Positions 33,762-43,770 of a DNA stretch of 64,000 nucleotides are shown here, in pieces; position 1 is the first letter of the stretch, and each line of letters starts with the position of its first letter. The DNA is from an uncultured Lachnospiraceae bacterium (lineage in GTDB: Bacteria > Bacillota > Clostridia > Lachnospirales > Lachnospiraceae): positions 27,383 to 91,382 of the forward strand of contig CAMWTP010000012.1 in NCBI GenBank assembly GCA_947177165.1, in the 5' to 3' direction. The position numbers were made by a program, and so were the translations under genes. The notes below the pieces were generated by a model. That model saw nothing but the letters and a program-made list of their open reading frames with translations, was not told where the DNA came from and made no database searches.

Positions 33762-34865
33762 TCATATTTCGATTCCTTTGAAATTTCGATAAATGCGCAT
33801 AAACACGCGGATAATATCCGGATCAAAAATGCTTCCCGCCTTCTCCTGCATAAATGCAAGCGTCTGATCAAGCGGAATCGGTTTTTTGTACCGCCGCTCG
33901 CTGACCATGGCATCAAACACATCCACAACCTTTACGATGCGGGCCGCGAGCGGTATTGAATCGCCCTTAAGACCTTTGGGATAACCGGAACCATCCCAGC
34001 ACTCGTGATGATACCACGCAATCTCTATCGCCATGTCTATAAAATCATTTGTCTCCACACCCTCGTAGATATCCATCAATGTCTTTGCGCCAAGCTCTGC
34101 GTGCATACACATAATCCTGCGCTCCTCCTCATCCAGAGGCGCATTCTTGAGCAGAATTTGATCCGGCACCATGAGTTTACCGATATCATGGAGTCCGGCA
34201 CTCGACTCAATCGTATCGATAAAGTCATCCGTCACTTCTTCCTCAAATTTCGGATACAACTGCATGCCCTCCGCAAGAATCCGGCTGTTGTACAGTATAT
34301 TTTTGTAGTGGGAACCGGACACATTCTCCCTGCTCTCCACAAGCCTTGCCAGCGCTGTCATAATATTTTTCTGCTCTATTCTGAGCTTCTCCATCTGACG
34401 CGCTACCACCAGATTCAGCTGCTTGTTATTTTCCTCCAGATCCCTCTGCATGGTGTAAATCTTAAGATGTGTGGAGATGCGCATCTCCACCTCTGTCTTC
34501 TCAAAAGGCTTGGGGATATAATCAACCGCGCCGAGCTCAAACCCTTTGCTGAGGTCCGAAGCCGTGTCCATAGCCGAAATGAAGATAACGGGTATTTCTT
34601 TTGTATATGGATCATTTTTCAACATGGAACAGAACGTAAACCCGTCAATTTCAGGCATGGAAATATCTGACAAAATGATTCCCGGCAGATTTTCACTGTC
34701 CTCGATGATCTTGAGCGCTTCCTTCACGCTCTGCGCCAGCAGCGCCTGATACCCCATGTTTTTGATAATTTCCTCGAGAATGATCAGATTCACCTCAACA
34801 TCATCAACCACAAGTATTTTGATCTCACTATTTTTTTGTGATGCTCTATCCATACTATTCCTCAT
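33762..34865 (-). CDS. response regulator with HD-GYP output domain
   Basis: Receiver LVVDDVEVNLIILEEII...GIILSDISMPEIDGF; HD-GYP motifs AGLHDIGKLMVPD and HHECWDGSGYPKGLKGDSIPLAARIVKVVDVFDA. Confidence 0.95.
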   Translation of the reverse strand: MRNSMDRASQKNSEIKILVVDDVEVNLIILEEIIKNMGYQALLAQSVKEALKIIEDSENLPGIILSDISMPEIDGFTFCSMLKNDPYTKEIPVIFISAMDTASDLSKGFELGAVDYIPKPFEKTEVEMRISTHLKIYTMQRDLEENNKQLNLVVARQMEKLRIEQKNIMTALARLVESRENVSGSHYKNILYNSRILAEGMQLYPKFEEEVTDDFIDTIESSAGLHDIGKLMVPDQILLKNAPLDEEERRIMCMHAELGAKTLMDIYEGVETNDFIDMAIEIAWYHHECWDGSGYPKGLKGDSIPLAARIVKVVDVFDAMVSERRYKKPIPLDQTLAFMQEKAGSIFDPDIIRVFMRIYRNFKGIEI

Positions 34866-34871
34866 ACCCTT

Positions 34872-36332
34872 CTATATGTCAAAATCTTCTATCTCAAGCA
34901 TCAACTGCTCCTTTACCTTCTGCGCATACTCTCTTGCCTTGTCACAGTCAGACTTTCGGATCGACATCTCCATACGGAAAGTAAGGCGCTGCAGATCCTT
35001 AGATCCTTTGCTGACCAACTGTTTCAGTGTTGTCGCAAAGCTTTCCGCCTTCTGCCAGTTTTCCATATCCATGCTGATATTTAGCTTCTCAAAGTATTTT
35101 CTCAGTTCCCTGATATTGATGTCGCTTCCCAGCTCATACATCAGGTCCTGCTCCCCTGCAATCTTGTTGAAATTATTTGAGTACTTCCATTTTCTGATAG
35201 AGGGTTCCTGCACTGCGCTCTCCTGATTCTGCTCTACCTTCAGTCTCACAGTAAAGGAAAATGTGGAGCCTTTGCCCTTCTCCCCCTCCGCCCAGACTTT
35301 GCCGTGCATCATTGTCACCAGCTCTTTTGTGATGGCAAGTCCAAGCCCTGTACCACCAAACTTTCTGGTGATGGATGCATCTGCCTGGGAAAAGCTCTTA
35401 AACAGTTTGTCTTTATCCTCCGGCGACAGTCCGATACCAGTATCCACCACCATAAAAAACAGTTCTACCTCATCGTTGATCCTTGTATTTAAGGACACCT
35501 CAACACCGACATATCCCTGCTCTGTAAATTTCACCGCATTTGAGACAAGATTGTTGAGGATCTGCGTCAGACGCAGCTCATCACCGATCACCTGATCAGG
35601 AATCTCCTGGGCAACATTGAGCGTGAACCGAAGTCCCTTCCGCATTGTGAGCATGCTAAACATCTTTTCCATCTTGGAAACAAATTCATAAAAAGAGAAC
35701 GGCTTCTCGTCAATCTGAAATTTACCAGCTTCAAGCTTTGAAAAATCCAGAATATTATTGATGATTCCCTCCATGGTCGCACAGCAGTCAAGAATCATTT
35801 TGAGATAATTTATTCTCTGCAAATCCTGCTCCTGCTCCATCAGGATCTCAGCGTGACCCTTGATCCCGTTGACCGGAGTCCGCAGCTCATGTGTGACGTT
35901 TGCCACAAATGCATCCCTTGCCTTCATGGACTCCTGCATCTGTATTGTAGTCTCCTCTACTTTCTGGATACTTTCCTTATACCGTGTCATATCCACTGCA
36001 GTACAGATAAAAACCTCAACACCGTCAAAAACACATGACATTATCTTGATTTCGACCGGAAAGCAGGTCTTATTCTTCCGGTAAAGCACTGTCTCTATCA
36101 CTTCTGTGCCTTTATACGCATCAGCCAGTTCGATATGATCGTCCACTATCACAAACACGTTTTGGATAAGCTCACCGATATACGCACCGATGAGCTCACC
36201 TGCAGTGTAGCCTGTGAGCCCTAAAAGCCTGTCATTACAATAATCGATGCATCCACGAGAATCATATTTGATCATGCACTCCTGACTGTGATTCAAAATA
36301 AAATAAAATAATTCTCCGCGGTTTCCTGCCAT
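34872..36332 (-). CDS. PAS domain sensor histidine kinase with C-terminal helical extension
   Basis: PAS; HisKA FVANVTHELRTPVNGIKGHAEIL; HATPase FSQADASITRKFGGTGLGLAITKELV. Confidence 0.94.
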   Translation of the reverse strand: MAGNRGELFYFILNHSQECMIKYDSRGCIDYCNDRLLGLTGYTAGELIGAYIGELIQNVFVIVDDHIELADAYKGTEVIETVLYRKNKTCFPVEIKIMSCVFDGVEVFICTAVDMTRYKESIQKVEETTIQMQESMKARDAFVANVTHELRTPVNGIKGHAEILMEQEQDLQRINYLKMILDCCATMEGIINNILDFSKLEAGKFQIDEKPFSFYEFVSKMEKMFSMLTMRKGLRFTLNVAQEIPDQVIGDELRLTQILNNLVSNAVKFTEQGYVGVEVSLNTRINDEVELFFMVVDTGIGLSPEDKDKLFKSFSQADASITRKFGGTGLGLAITKELVTMMHGKVWAEGEKGKGSTFSFTVRLKVEQNQESAVQEPSIRKWKYSNNFNKIAGEQDLMYELGSDINIRELRKYFEKLNISMDMENWQKAESFATTLKQLVSKGSKDLQRLTFRMEMSIRKSDCDKAREYAQKVKEQLMLEIEDFDI

Positions 36333-36848
36333 TTATTCTTCCTCTTCCTCTTCCTGCTTCTCTGTAAAATCAAGCGACTCGTCACTCAGCAGTTTGACAG
36401 GATCCAGCAAAAGCTTGACACTGTCACCAATCTTTCCGATTCCGCGAATAAATTTTGCCTGCGCATTTGTCTTTGACACACTTGGCGGTGGTAAAATATC
36501 TTCTTCCTCAATTGATACCACCTCTGATATTGTCTCTACAATCAGCCCCACGGTAACTCCCTGAACGTCAACGACAATAATACAGGTCCGGTCGTTGTAA
36601 TCAAAAAGATCTTTGCCAAACCGGTCTGCCACATCAATAACAGGTATGATCTTACCTCTCAGGTTGATCAGTCCCTTAATGAAATGCTCCACCTCAGGGA
36701 TGGGCGCTATCGCCTGCATCTGTATGATCTCATTTACATACTTAAGTTCTATGCCGAAAACATCACTTCCGATACAGAAAGTCATATATTTTCCCTGACG
36801 GGTATCTTCCGACTCCACAGCCTCAAGCAATTCTGTTTTTTCTTCCAT
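36333..36848 (-). CDS. cheW: CheW-like chemotaxis coupling protein
   Basis: YMTFCIGSDVFGIELKYVNEIIQMQAIAPIPEVEHFIKGLINLRGKIIPVIDVADRFG. Confidence 0.93.
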   Translation of the reverse strand: MEEKTELLEAVESEDTRQGKYMTFCIGSDVFGIELKYVNEIIQMQAIAPIPEVEHFIKGLINLRGKIIPVIDVADRFGKDLFDYNDRTCIIVVDVQGVTVGLIVETISEVVSIEEEDILPPPSVSKTNAQAKFIRGIGKIGDSVKLLLDPVKLLSDESLDFTEKQEEEEEE

Positions 36849-36890
36849 GCAAAATTGTCCCCCTTTATTTTGGTATGTTCCTTTTATTTA

Positions 36891-37286
36891 TTACTGATTA
36901 AATCCCAGTTTCTCAAGGATGTCTCTTAGTTTATCCACATCGATTGGCTTTGCGCAATATACGGTACATCCCAGATCAAACGCCATCTTGACATTCTTCT
37001 CCTCATTCAGCGCAGTCGTCATGATCACCTTTGCCTGATCGCTCTGTGCCACATTGTGCTCCCGCTCGATATTCCGTATATTTTTGAGTGCCTGATAACC
37101 ATCCATAACAGGCATCATAACATCCAGACAGACAAGATCGTATGGTTCATCATCCTCAATCGCCATCATGAAAGCGTCAATCGCCTCCATACCGTCAACT
37201 GTCACATCACACTCGCCGTACTCCGACAAAAATTTTAAGATTGCCTTTCTGCTGGCGAAATCATCTTCCGCTATTAATATCCTCAT
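36891..37286 (-). CDS. single-domain response regulator (CheY-like)
   Basis: MRILIAEDDFASRKAILKFL...YDLVCLDVMMPVMDGYQAL...KVIMTTA. Confidence 0.93.
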   Translation of the reverse strand: MRILIAEDDFASRKAILKFLSEYGECDVTVDGMEAIDAFMMAIEDDEPYDLVCLDVMMPVMDGYQALKNIRNIEREHNVAQSDQAKVIMTTALNEEKNVKMAFDLGCTVYCAKPIDVDKLRDILEKLGFNQ

Positions 37287-37407
37287 AATCTGCCTCCTAT
37301 ACTTTGTTTCTAAAAATTGTATTCTGAATTATATTCTGCAGGTTTGTGCCTGCACAAACCTGATACACGAAATTTATACGGTGCACCGGGAAATATTTTT
37401 GCGCTTT

Positions 37408-38436
37408 CTACTGCCGCTTATCCAGCAAATAGTATATCTTCTGAGCAATTTGTTCCAGCGGCACCTGCCACTTCACCGCACCGATCTCATACGCCACTTT
37501 GGGCATACCATACACGATACAAGTTTTCTCATCCTGCCCTATGGTACGCGCACCTGCATTTTTCATTGCCAGCAGCCCTTTGGCTCCATCACTCCCCATC
37601 CCTGTCATCAGCACACCGATCGCCTCTTTTCCAGCGACACGCGCCACTGACTCAAAGAGCGCATCCACTGACGGACAGTGGCCCGTTACCCTCGGTCCAT
37701 GTTTGCACTCTACCTGGTACCTGCCGTTGATCTTGACAATGCGCATCTGCTTGTCTCCCGGCGCCAAAAGGATCTGTCCAGGTCTCACCACATCCCCGGA
37801 TACCGCCTCCTTCACAGAAACTTCACCCTCATTATCCAGTCTGTGGGCATACATCTGTGTATACCCCTCCGGCATATGCTGCACCATCACGATCCCCGGA
37901 ATATCTTTTCTGAGTCCCCTCACCACAGTGGCGATTGCCTCGGTCCCACCGGTCGAAGCGCCGATTGCTATGATGGATGTTATGGCATCCGCTCCGCTGC
38001 CCACACTTTTGGATGCCTGTGTAATCGTCGGTAAAGGGGCCTTCTTCGCTGCGGCAAGCCATTCGCTGCCCGCAGCTTTTTTGAGCCGATTGCAGATATT
38101 TTCATTTTCAAGTATCTCATAATTGGCTCCGCAGGCGATAAAATCTTTTGCACCCACGCGATATGCCTCATCTTCAAACTGATGCTCCGCTATGACAAGT
38201 GTCGCGATACTTCGCTGCGGCATGAGCTTCCCCAAAAAAGTAATCCCCGACATTCTTGGAAGATCATGGCACAACAGCATCACATCGGGATCGCACTCTA
38301 TAATTTTATCCCTTGCGGTATAAGCATTGTTCGCCTCAGCGACCACATCGAGATCCGGGTCTGCACTAAGGATTCCGCTCAGATGCCTTTTCATATCAAG
38401 ATTTGCTACCACCAACAATACATTTAGTCTTCCCAT
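37408..38436 (-). CDS. cheB: chemotaxis-specific protein-glutamate methylesterase CheB
   Basis: IAIGASTGGTEAI, MVQHMPEGYT, LMTGMGSDGAKGL (Ser/His/Asp catalytic motifs); start with GGGGAGG SD at 38436. Confidence 0.95.
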   Translation of the reverse strand: MGRLNVLLVVANLDMKRHLSGILSADPDLDVVAEANNAYTARDKIIECDPDVMLLCHDLPRMSGITFLGKLMPQRSIATLVIAEHQFEDEAYRVGAKDFIACGANYEILENENICNRLKKAAGSEWLAAAKKAPLPTITQASKSVGSGADAITSIIAIGASTGGTEAIATVVRGLRKDIPGIVMVQHMPEGYTQMYAHRLDNEGEVSVKEAVSGDVVRPGQILLAPGDKQMRIVKINGRYQVECKHGPRVTGHCPSVDALFESVARVAGKEAIGVLMTGMGSDGAKGLLAMKNAGARTIGQDEKTCIVYGMPKVAYEIGAVKWQVPLEQIAQKIYYLLDKRQ

Positions 38437-38520
38437 CGTTAACCTCCCCATATAGAAACAACCTGCAAATTCGCGCCTGCACAATATGCCAGGTGAAACT
38501 TGGTGGAATTTCATTTCGCG

Positions 38521-39324
38521 CTATTTTCTGTATATGGAAGGTTTTACATACTGAAACCGGGTATGATTCTGGCTCATGGACTCCGTTGAACCGATAAAAA
38601 GATACCCGCCGGGAGCCATTTTCTCATATATATTGTTTAGCAGCCGCTCCTTTGTCGGTTCATCAAAATAAATCATGACATTCCTGATAAAAACTACATG
38701 GAGCGGCTTTTTAAAGGGCAGTGAATTCATCAGGTTAAGCTGCCGAAATATCACTTCCCTCTTGAGCTCCTCTTTCACCTGGTATTCCTCCTGGTTGATC
38801 TGCTTAAAAAACCTGCGCACATACTGGTGTGGCAGCTGTTCCACCGAATTTTTGGCATAGACGCCCTTCACAGCCTTCTCAAGAACTTTTGTGTCAATAT
38901 CAGTGGCGAGAATCTTCGTGTCCCACTCATTCTGTTCCAGTCCCAGAAAATCTTTGCAAAGCATTGCCAGTGTGTACGGCTCCTCCCCTGTCGAGGAGGC
39001 GGCGCACCAGATATGCCAGTCTTTTGTACTCATTGTGCGGTTCTTTAGTTCAGGAAAAACCTCTTGTTTCAAAAATATAAACTGCTCATACTCCCTCCAA
39101 AAATAAGTATGATTTGTCGTGAGGGCGTTCATCAAGTCCTCCGCCTCAGGTCCTGTCGGGAATTTCTCCACGCGATCCATAAACGCGTCATACGAGGTGT
39201 ATCCCTTTCGCTGCATATAACTATCAAGCCTTCCCTGAACCAAAACCTTTTTTTCGTTTAAGTTGATGCCGGCTTTACTTTTCACATAAGCCGCCACCCT
39301 TTGAAATTCTTGTTCTGTTATCAT
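38521..39324 (-). CDS. cheR: CheR protein-glutamate O-methyltransferase
   Basis: WHIWCAASSTGEEPYTLAMLCKDFLG and FIRNVMIYFDEPTKERLLNNIYEKMAPGGYLFIGSTES. Confidence 0.95.
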   Translation of the reverse strand: MITEQEFQRVAAYVKSKAGINLNEKKVLVQGRLDSYMQRKGYTSYDAFMDRVEKFPTGPEAEDLMNALTTNHTYFWREYEQFIFLKQEVFPELKNRTMSTKDWHIWCAASSTGEEPYTLAMLCKDFLGLEQNEWDTKILATDIDTKVLEKAVKGVYAKNSVEQLPHQYVRRFFKQINQEEYQVKEELKREVIFRQLNLMNSLPFKKPLHVVFIRNVMIYFDEPTKERLLNNIYEKMAPGGYLFIGSTESMSQNHTRFQYVKPSIYRK

Positions 39325-39447
39325 TTGAGAAACCTTCTATCCGCTTGATTTTATATAGAATAATTATATAATTAAACATTATATTTTTGATTATAACATT
39401 GGATTCCTGAGTTGTCAAAATTTTTGCGTTTTTTCAAAAATTTTAGT

Positions 39448-40020
39448 TCATTCTCTTGAATGGACAATACTCCTGGCAAGCCTGTCGGCTGTCTCCTGGT
39501 CTAAAAGTGTGGCAATGATCTCGAGTGCAAAGTCAATCGCTGTTCCCACACCACAGCTTGTTATGATCGTTCCTGACTTCTCGACCTTGTCATGGCTGTC
39601 GACTGCACCATTCCTGTGCAATTCCTCCTCCATACCTGGATATATACAGGCTCTTCTGCCCTGCAGAAGTCCCATATGCGCAAAAATACTCGGCGCTGCA
39701 CAGATTGCTGCGATGTAATGGCCATTCTCGTAAAATGTCCTGATATTTTTGATCAGCCATTCGCATGCCTCGAGATTTTTCGTGCCTGGCATCCCTCCCG
39801 GACAGATTACAATGTCAAACAGACCAAAATCAAGCCGGTCAAGCCCTGCATCCATTTCCACTGTTATGTTATGACTCCCCGTCACAGTCTTGCTGTTGTC
39901 GATTGACACACAGACAGTCTCAATCCCTGCACGCCTCAGAAGATCGACTACTGTCAATGCCTCAACCTCCTCAAACCCCGTTGCAAAAAATACTGCTGCA
40001 CTCTTTTTCATACATATCAT
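39448..40020 (-). CDS. DJ-1/PfpI family protein
   Basis: VFFATGFEEVEALTVVDLLRRAGIE...HYIAAICAAPSIFAHMGLL. Confidence 0.95.
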   Translation of the reverse strand: MICMKKSAAVFFATGFEEVEALTVVDLLRRAGIETVCVSIDNSKTVTGSHNITVEMDAGLDRLDFGLFDIVICPGGMPGTKNLEACEWLIKNIRTFYENGHYIAAICAAPSIFAHMGLLQGRRACIYPGMEEELHRNGAVDSHDKVEKSGTIITSCGVGTAIDFALEIIATLLDQETADRLARSIVHSRE

Positions 40021-40316
40021 ACTTCCTTTCCTATAGTTAATTATTGATCATTCAGTTGCGCGCGAGAATGTGCTTCTCCACCGCTCTCTGCACCGGGCAC
40101 ACAATCTCAACTGTTGATTTCTCACGTGCCCATGTGCATAAGATTATTGTTTTATCAACATTCTACCACATAATCTTAAATTGTGAAAGATTTTGCATCT
40201 TTTGTTTATAAATTTGCTAATTTTAATATTAAAATATATGTTATAATGATTACATCCTGCCGGGCAGGGATACTTTCCCCACCGGCACGCACAAAAAAAC
40301 AAAACGGGAGGTAACT

Positions 40317-42425
40317 ATGAAAAGGAAAAAAATAATCGCACTTCTATTGGCTATGTCTCTGACTACACTGCCCCTGGCAGGCTGCGGTTCAGGACCGTCA
40401 GAATCATCACAGCCGCCGTCCACCGCTGCTTCCGCAGAGGCAGAGACTGTGGCTTCCGAAACTGCTTCCTCCGAAGCAGAGAGCTCCGACAACGCATCCG
40501 CCAGCGACGAGCCGGCGCAAAACGCCATGTATCCGCTGCCCACTGCTGCAGAGGATGCAGACATATACGTGGAACCAATACCTGATATCTCCGACAGCTT
40601 TATCAGAGGCATGGATGTATCTTCCATCCTTGCCGAGGAAAAAAGCGGTGTAAAATACTACAATGCTGACGGCACAGAACAGGATGTATTTACCACAATG
40701 GCGGAAGCCGGTGTCAACTACGCGCGCATCCGCGTCTGGAACGATCCCTACGATGAGAATGGCAACGGATACGGCGGCGGAAACAACGATCTCGCCACAG
40801 CCATTGAACTCGGAAAACGCGCTACAGAAAACGGAATGAAAGTCTGCATCGACTTCCACTACTCCGACTTCTGGGCAGATCCGGCAAAGCAAATGTGCCC
40901 CAAGGCGTGGGTTGACATGTCCCTCGAAGAAAAATCAGATGCCCTGTATGAGTTTACCAGGGACAGCCTGACACAGCTGTTGGACAACGGTGTCGACGTC
41001 TGCATGGTTCAGGTCGGAAACGAGACCAACAACGGCATGGCAGGCGAAACCCAGATTCCCAACGTAGCAAAGCTCATGAGCGCAGGAAGCAAAGCTGTCC
41101 GCGAAGTTTCCGAGAGCTGCGGTAAGGAAATCAAAGTTGCACTTCATTATACCAATGCCAACGATTATGACGGAATCAATGCGATTCTGTACAAACTCGC
41201 ATCCTTTCAGGTAGACTATGACATCTTCGCACTGTCCTATTATCCTTATTGGCATGGAACCTTTGAAAATGTCCAGAATGTCATGAAAAATATACAGGAC
41301 AAGTATGGCAAGGAGACACTCATCGCCGAAACTGCCTACTGCTATACTACAGAAGACACGGATGGATTCGGCAACAGCGTCAATGAGGGGGATCTCCTCG
41401 AAGCCTACGGTGCTACCGTACAGAGCCAGTCAACTGCACTCCGTGATGTCTGTGCCACCGCCAGCGAAGCAGGTGCCCTCGGCGTATTCTACTGGGAAGG
41501 CGCATGGATCACTGTCGGTGATGTAAACGCTGACAACAGCCCTGTCTGGGAAGAATTTGGCTCCGGCTGGGCAAGCAGCTACGCCGCGGAATACGATCCT
41601 GAAGATGCCGGACAGTGGTACGGCGGCTGTTCCTGGGACAATCAGGCGCTATTCGACGCTGACGGAAAGCCTCTGGAATCCTTGAATACATATAAATGGC
41701 TGAAGTATGGCACCAATGCCGAACCTGCGATCGATATGGTCAATGCCCCAACTGTCGCCTGCAATATCGACTCAGAAATAGAACTGCCTGATACGGTGGA
41801 CGTTGTGTACAACAACCGCGCCCTGAACACCTCCATGCCTGTTGAATGGTACGAGGAACAGGTGCTGAATATAGACACTTCCAAGGCTGGAAGCTACGAG
41901 ATCTACGGCAGAATCCTTGACGATAACGCCACTTCCGACAAGCCGACAGAGGTCTGCTGCACCGTCAACGTGGAAATGCTCAACTATGTGTCCAATCCAG
42001 GCTTTGAGGATTCCGATACCTCCATGTGGAACGTCACCTACGAGGGAGATAAGAATCCGACAGATTTCCAGCAGAAAGAAGGTGACGCACACACTGGCGA
42101 GTATTCCTTCCACTTCTGGTCAGAGTCTGACATGGACTTCTCCATCGAGCAGGAACTTACAGACCTGGAGCCGGGCACTTATGAGTTGAAAGCTTATTTC
42201 CAGGGCGGAGATATTGACGCGGACGCTGAGATGGAGCTCTACACGAAGCTCGGTGATACTGTATCCTCTGATGCTTTCACCGCACAGGGCTACGCAAACT
42301 GGCAGGAACCTACGATATCTGCGATAAAAGTCACTGACGGCACACTCACGATCGGTGTGCACATCAAATGCAATGCTGCGGGATGGGGTACTATCGACGA
42401 CTTTACCTTGAATAAAATTGACTAA
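40317..42425 (+). CDS. glycoside hydrolase family 53 arabinogalactan endo-beta-1,4-galactanase, lipoprotein with C-terminal Ig-like and carbohydrate-binding domains
   Basis: Lipobox LPLAGCG; RGMDVSSILAEEKSGVKYYNADGTEQDVFTTMAEAGVNYARIRVWNDPYDENGNGYGGGNND; VGNETNNG and IAETAYCY catalytic motifs. Confidence 0.95.
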   Translation: MKRKKIIALLLAMSLTTLPLAGCGSGPSESSQPPSTAASAEAETVASETASSEAESSDNASASDEPAQNAMYPLPTAAEDADIYVEPIPDISDSFIRGMDVSSILAEEKSGVKYYNADGTEQDVFTTMAEAGVNYARIRVWNDPYDENGNGYGGGNNDLATAIELGKRATENGMKVCIDFHYSDFWADPAKQMCPKAWVDMSLEEKSDALYEFTRDSLTQLLDNGVDVCMVQVGNETNNGMAGETQIPNVAKLMSAGSKAVREVSESCGKEIKVALHYTNANDYDGINAILYKLASFQVDYDIFALSYYPYWHGTFENVQNVMKNIQDKYGKETLIAETAYCYTTEDTDGFGNSVNEGDLLEAYGATVQSQSTALRDVCATASEAGALGVFYWEGAWITVGDVNADNSPVWEEFGSGWASSYAAEYDPEDAGQWYGGCSWDNQALFDADGKPLESLNTYKWLKYGTNAEPAIDMVNAPTVACNIDSEIELPDTVDVVYNNRALNTSMPVEWYEEQVLNIDTSKAGSYEIYGRILDDNATSDKPTEVCCTVNVEMLNYVSNPGFEDSDTSMWNVTYEGDKNPTDFQQKEGDAHTGEYSFHFWSESDMDFSIEQELTDLEPGTYELKAYFQGGDIDADAEMELYTKLGDTVSSDAFTAQGYANWQEPTISAIKVTDGTLTIGVHIKCNAAGWGTIDDFTLNKID

Positions 42426-42464
42426 GGAACTGGACTGTTTCTTATCTTAAGTCTTAGCCTGGTT

Positions 42465-43733
42465 TTACTTTCCAAAATGCTTCTCTTTTCCGGGAGCAGA
42501 GTCAATCCGGGGCTTTCCCGAATTGCCCTTACTCAAAAATGACGCGCGTTTGACAGCATCAGAGCCGTATTTCTCCCTGATGCTGTCCATCGCCCTGTCA
42601 AGCTTCTCGAGCTTCTCGTAGCTCCCGTCATCAAAGAGCGACAATTGTCTGCCATCGCTCTCCTGTCTGATGTGACTGGTCTGGATTCCCAGCAGCCTGA
42701 CTGGTCTGCCATCCCACAACTCTTCAAACAATCTGCATGCCATACCATAGATCTCATTGGTAATGTTTGTAGCGTGCGGCAGTTCACACTGATGTGACAC
42801 CCTCGACAGATCGCTGTAGCGGATATTGACTGTCACGACCTCTGCTTTTGCCGCATCACTGCGAAGCCGTCTTCCCACCGTCTCAGCAAGTGACATCAGC
42901 ACCATATTCGCCGTAGATTCGTCTGTCACATCAAAAGCGATCGTGGTGGCATTACCATAACTTTTGTTGTCGGCCGGCTCCGGCTCTATGAGCGAAGCGC
43001 CCTCGCCGTTTGCAAACTTCCAGATTGCTTCCCCCTGCTTCTTCAATGCCCCTCTCAGAATCTGCGGATCTGTGTGTGCCAGTTCCCCGATTGTGTGAAT
43101 GCCAAGCGTGTGCAGTGTCCTCTCTGTCGATTTCCCCACCAGAAACAGCTCTCCCACCGGAAGTTTCCACATCTTATCCGGAATCTCATGCGGGAAAAGC
43201 GTATGCACGAGATTCGGCTTCCTGAAATCGCTTGCCATCTTCGCGAGCAGCTTGTTCGTGGATATCCCCACATTCACCGTAAAACCAAGCTCACGATAAA
43301 TCTCGTCCTTGATGCGCGAAGCTGCCTCTACAGGCGGCCCAAAAAGCTTCTCTGTGCCTGTCATATCGACAAAACACTCGTCGATACTGCACTGTTCGAT
43401 CGTATCTGAATACCGTTCCAGAACTGATAGAAATGCCTGCGAATACTCCCTGTATATCCCATGCCGCGACGGCACCAGCACCAGGTTTGGACATTTCCTG
43501 AGCGCATCCGTGATGGGTTCTCCCGTCTGTACCTTGTACTTTTTTGCCGGAATGGATTTTGCCAGTATGATTCCATGCCGCTTTGACCGGTCCCCGCCCA
43601 CCGCTGAGGGAATGTCGCGCAGATCTGCCGTGATTTCCGGAAACTGCTCCGGATGCTTTAACCGCTCCACCGCCTCCCACGACAAAAAGGCGCTGTTGAC
43701 ATCTATGTGAAAAATCAGCTTTTCCCCTGCCAT
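42465..43733 (-). CDS. dinB: DNA polymerase IV (Y-family)
   Basis: LIFHIDVNSAFLSWEA...YSDTIEQCSIDECFVDMTGTE. Confidence 0.95.
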   Translation of the reverse strand: MAGEKLIFHIDVNSAFLSWEAVERLKHPEQFPEITADLRDIPSAVGGDRSKRHGIILAKSIPAKKYKVQTGEPITDALRKCPNLVLVPSRHGIYREYSQAFLSVLERYSDTIEQCSIDECFVDMTGTEKLFGPPVEAASRIKDEIYRELGFTVNVGISTNKLLAKMASDFRKPNLVHTLFPHEIPDKMWKLPVGELFLVGKSTERTLHTLGIHTIGELAHTDPQILRGALKKQGEAIWKFANGEGASLIEPEPADNKSYGNATTIAFDVTDESTANMVLMSLAETVGRRLRSDAAKAEVVTVNIRYSDLSRVSHQCELPHATNITNEIYGMACRLFEELWDGRPVRLLGIQTSHIRQESDGRQLSLFDDGSYEKLEKLDRAMDSIREKYGSDAVKRASFLSKGNSGKPRIDSAPGKEKHFGK

Positions 43734-43770
43734 AACATCCTCCCTTCCCGATCCGTCTGCCCGCAAAATC

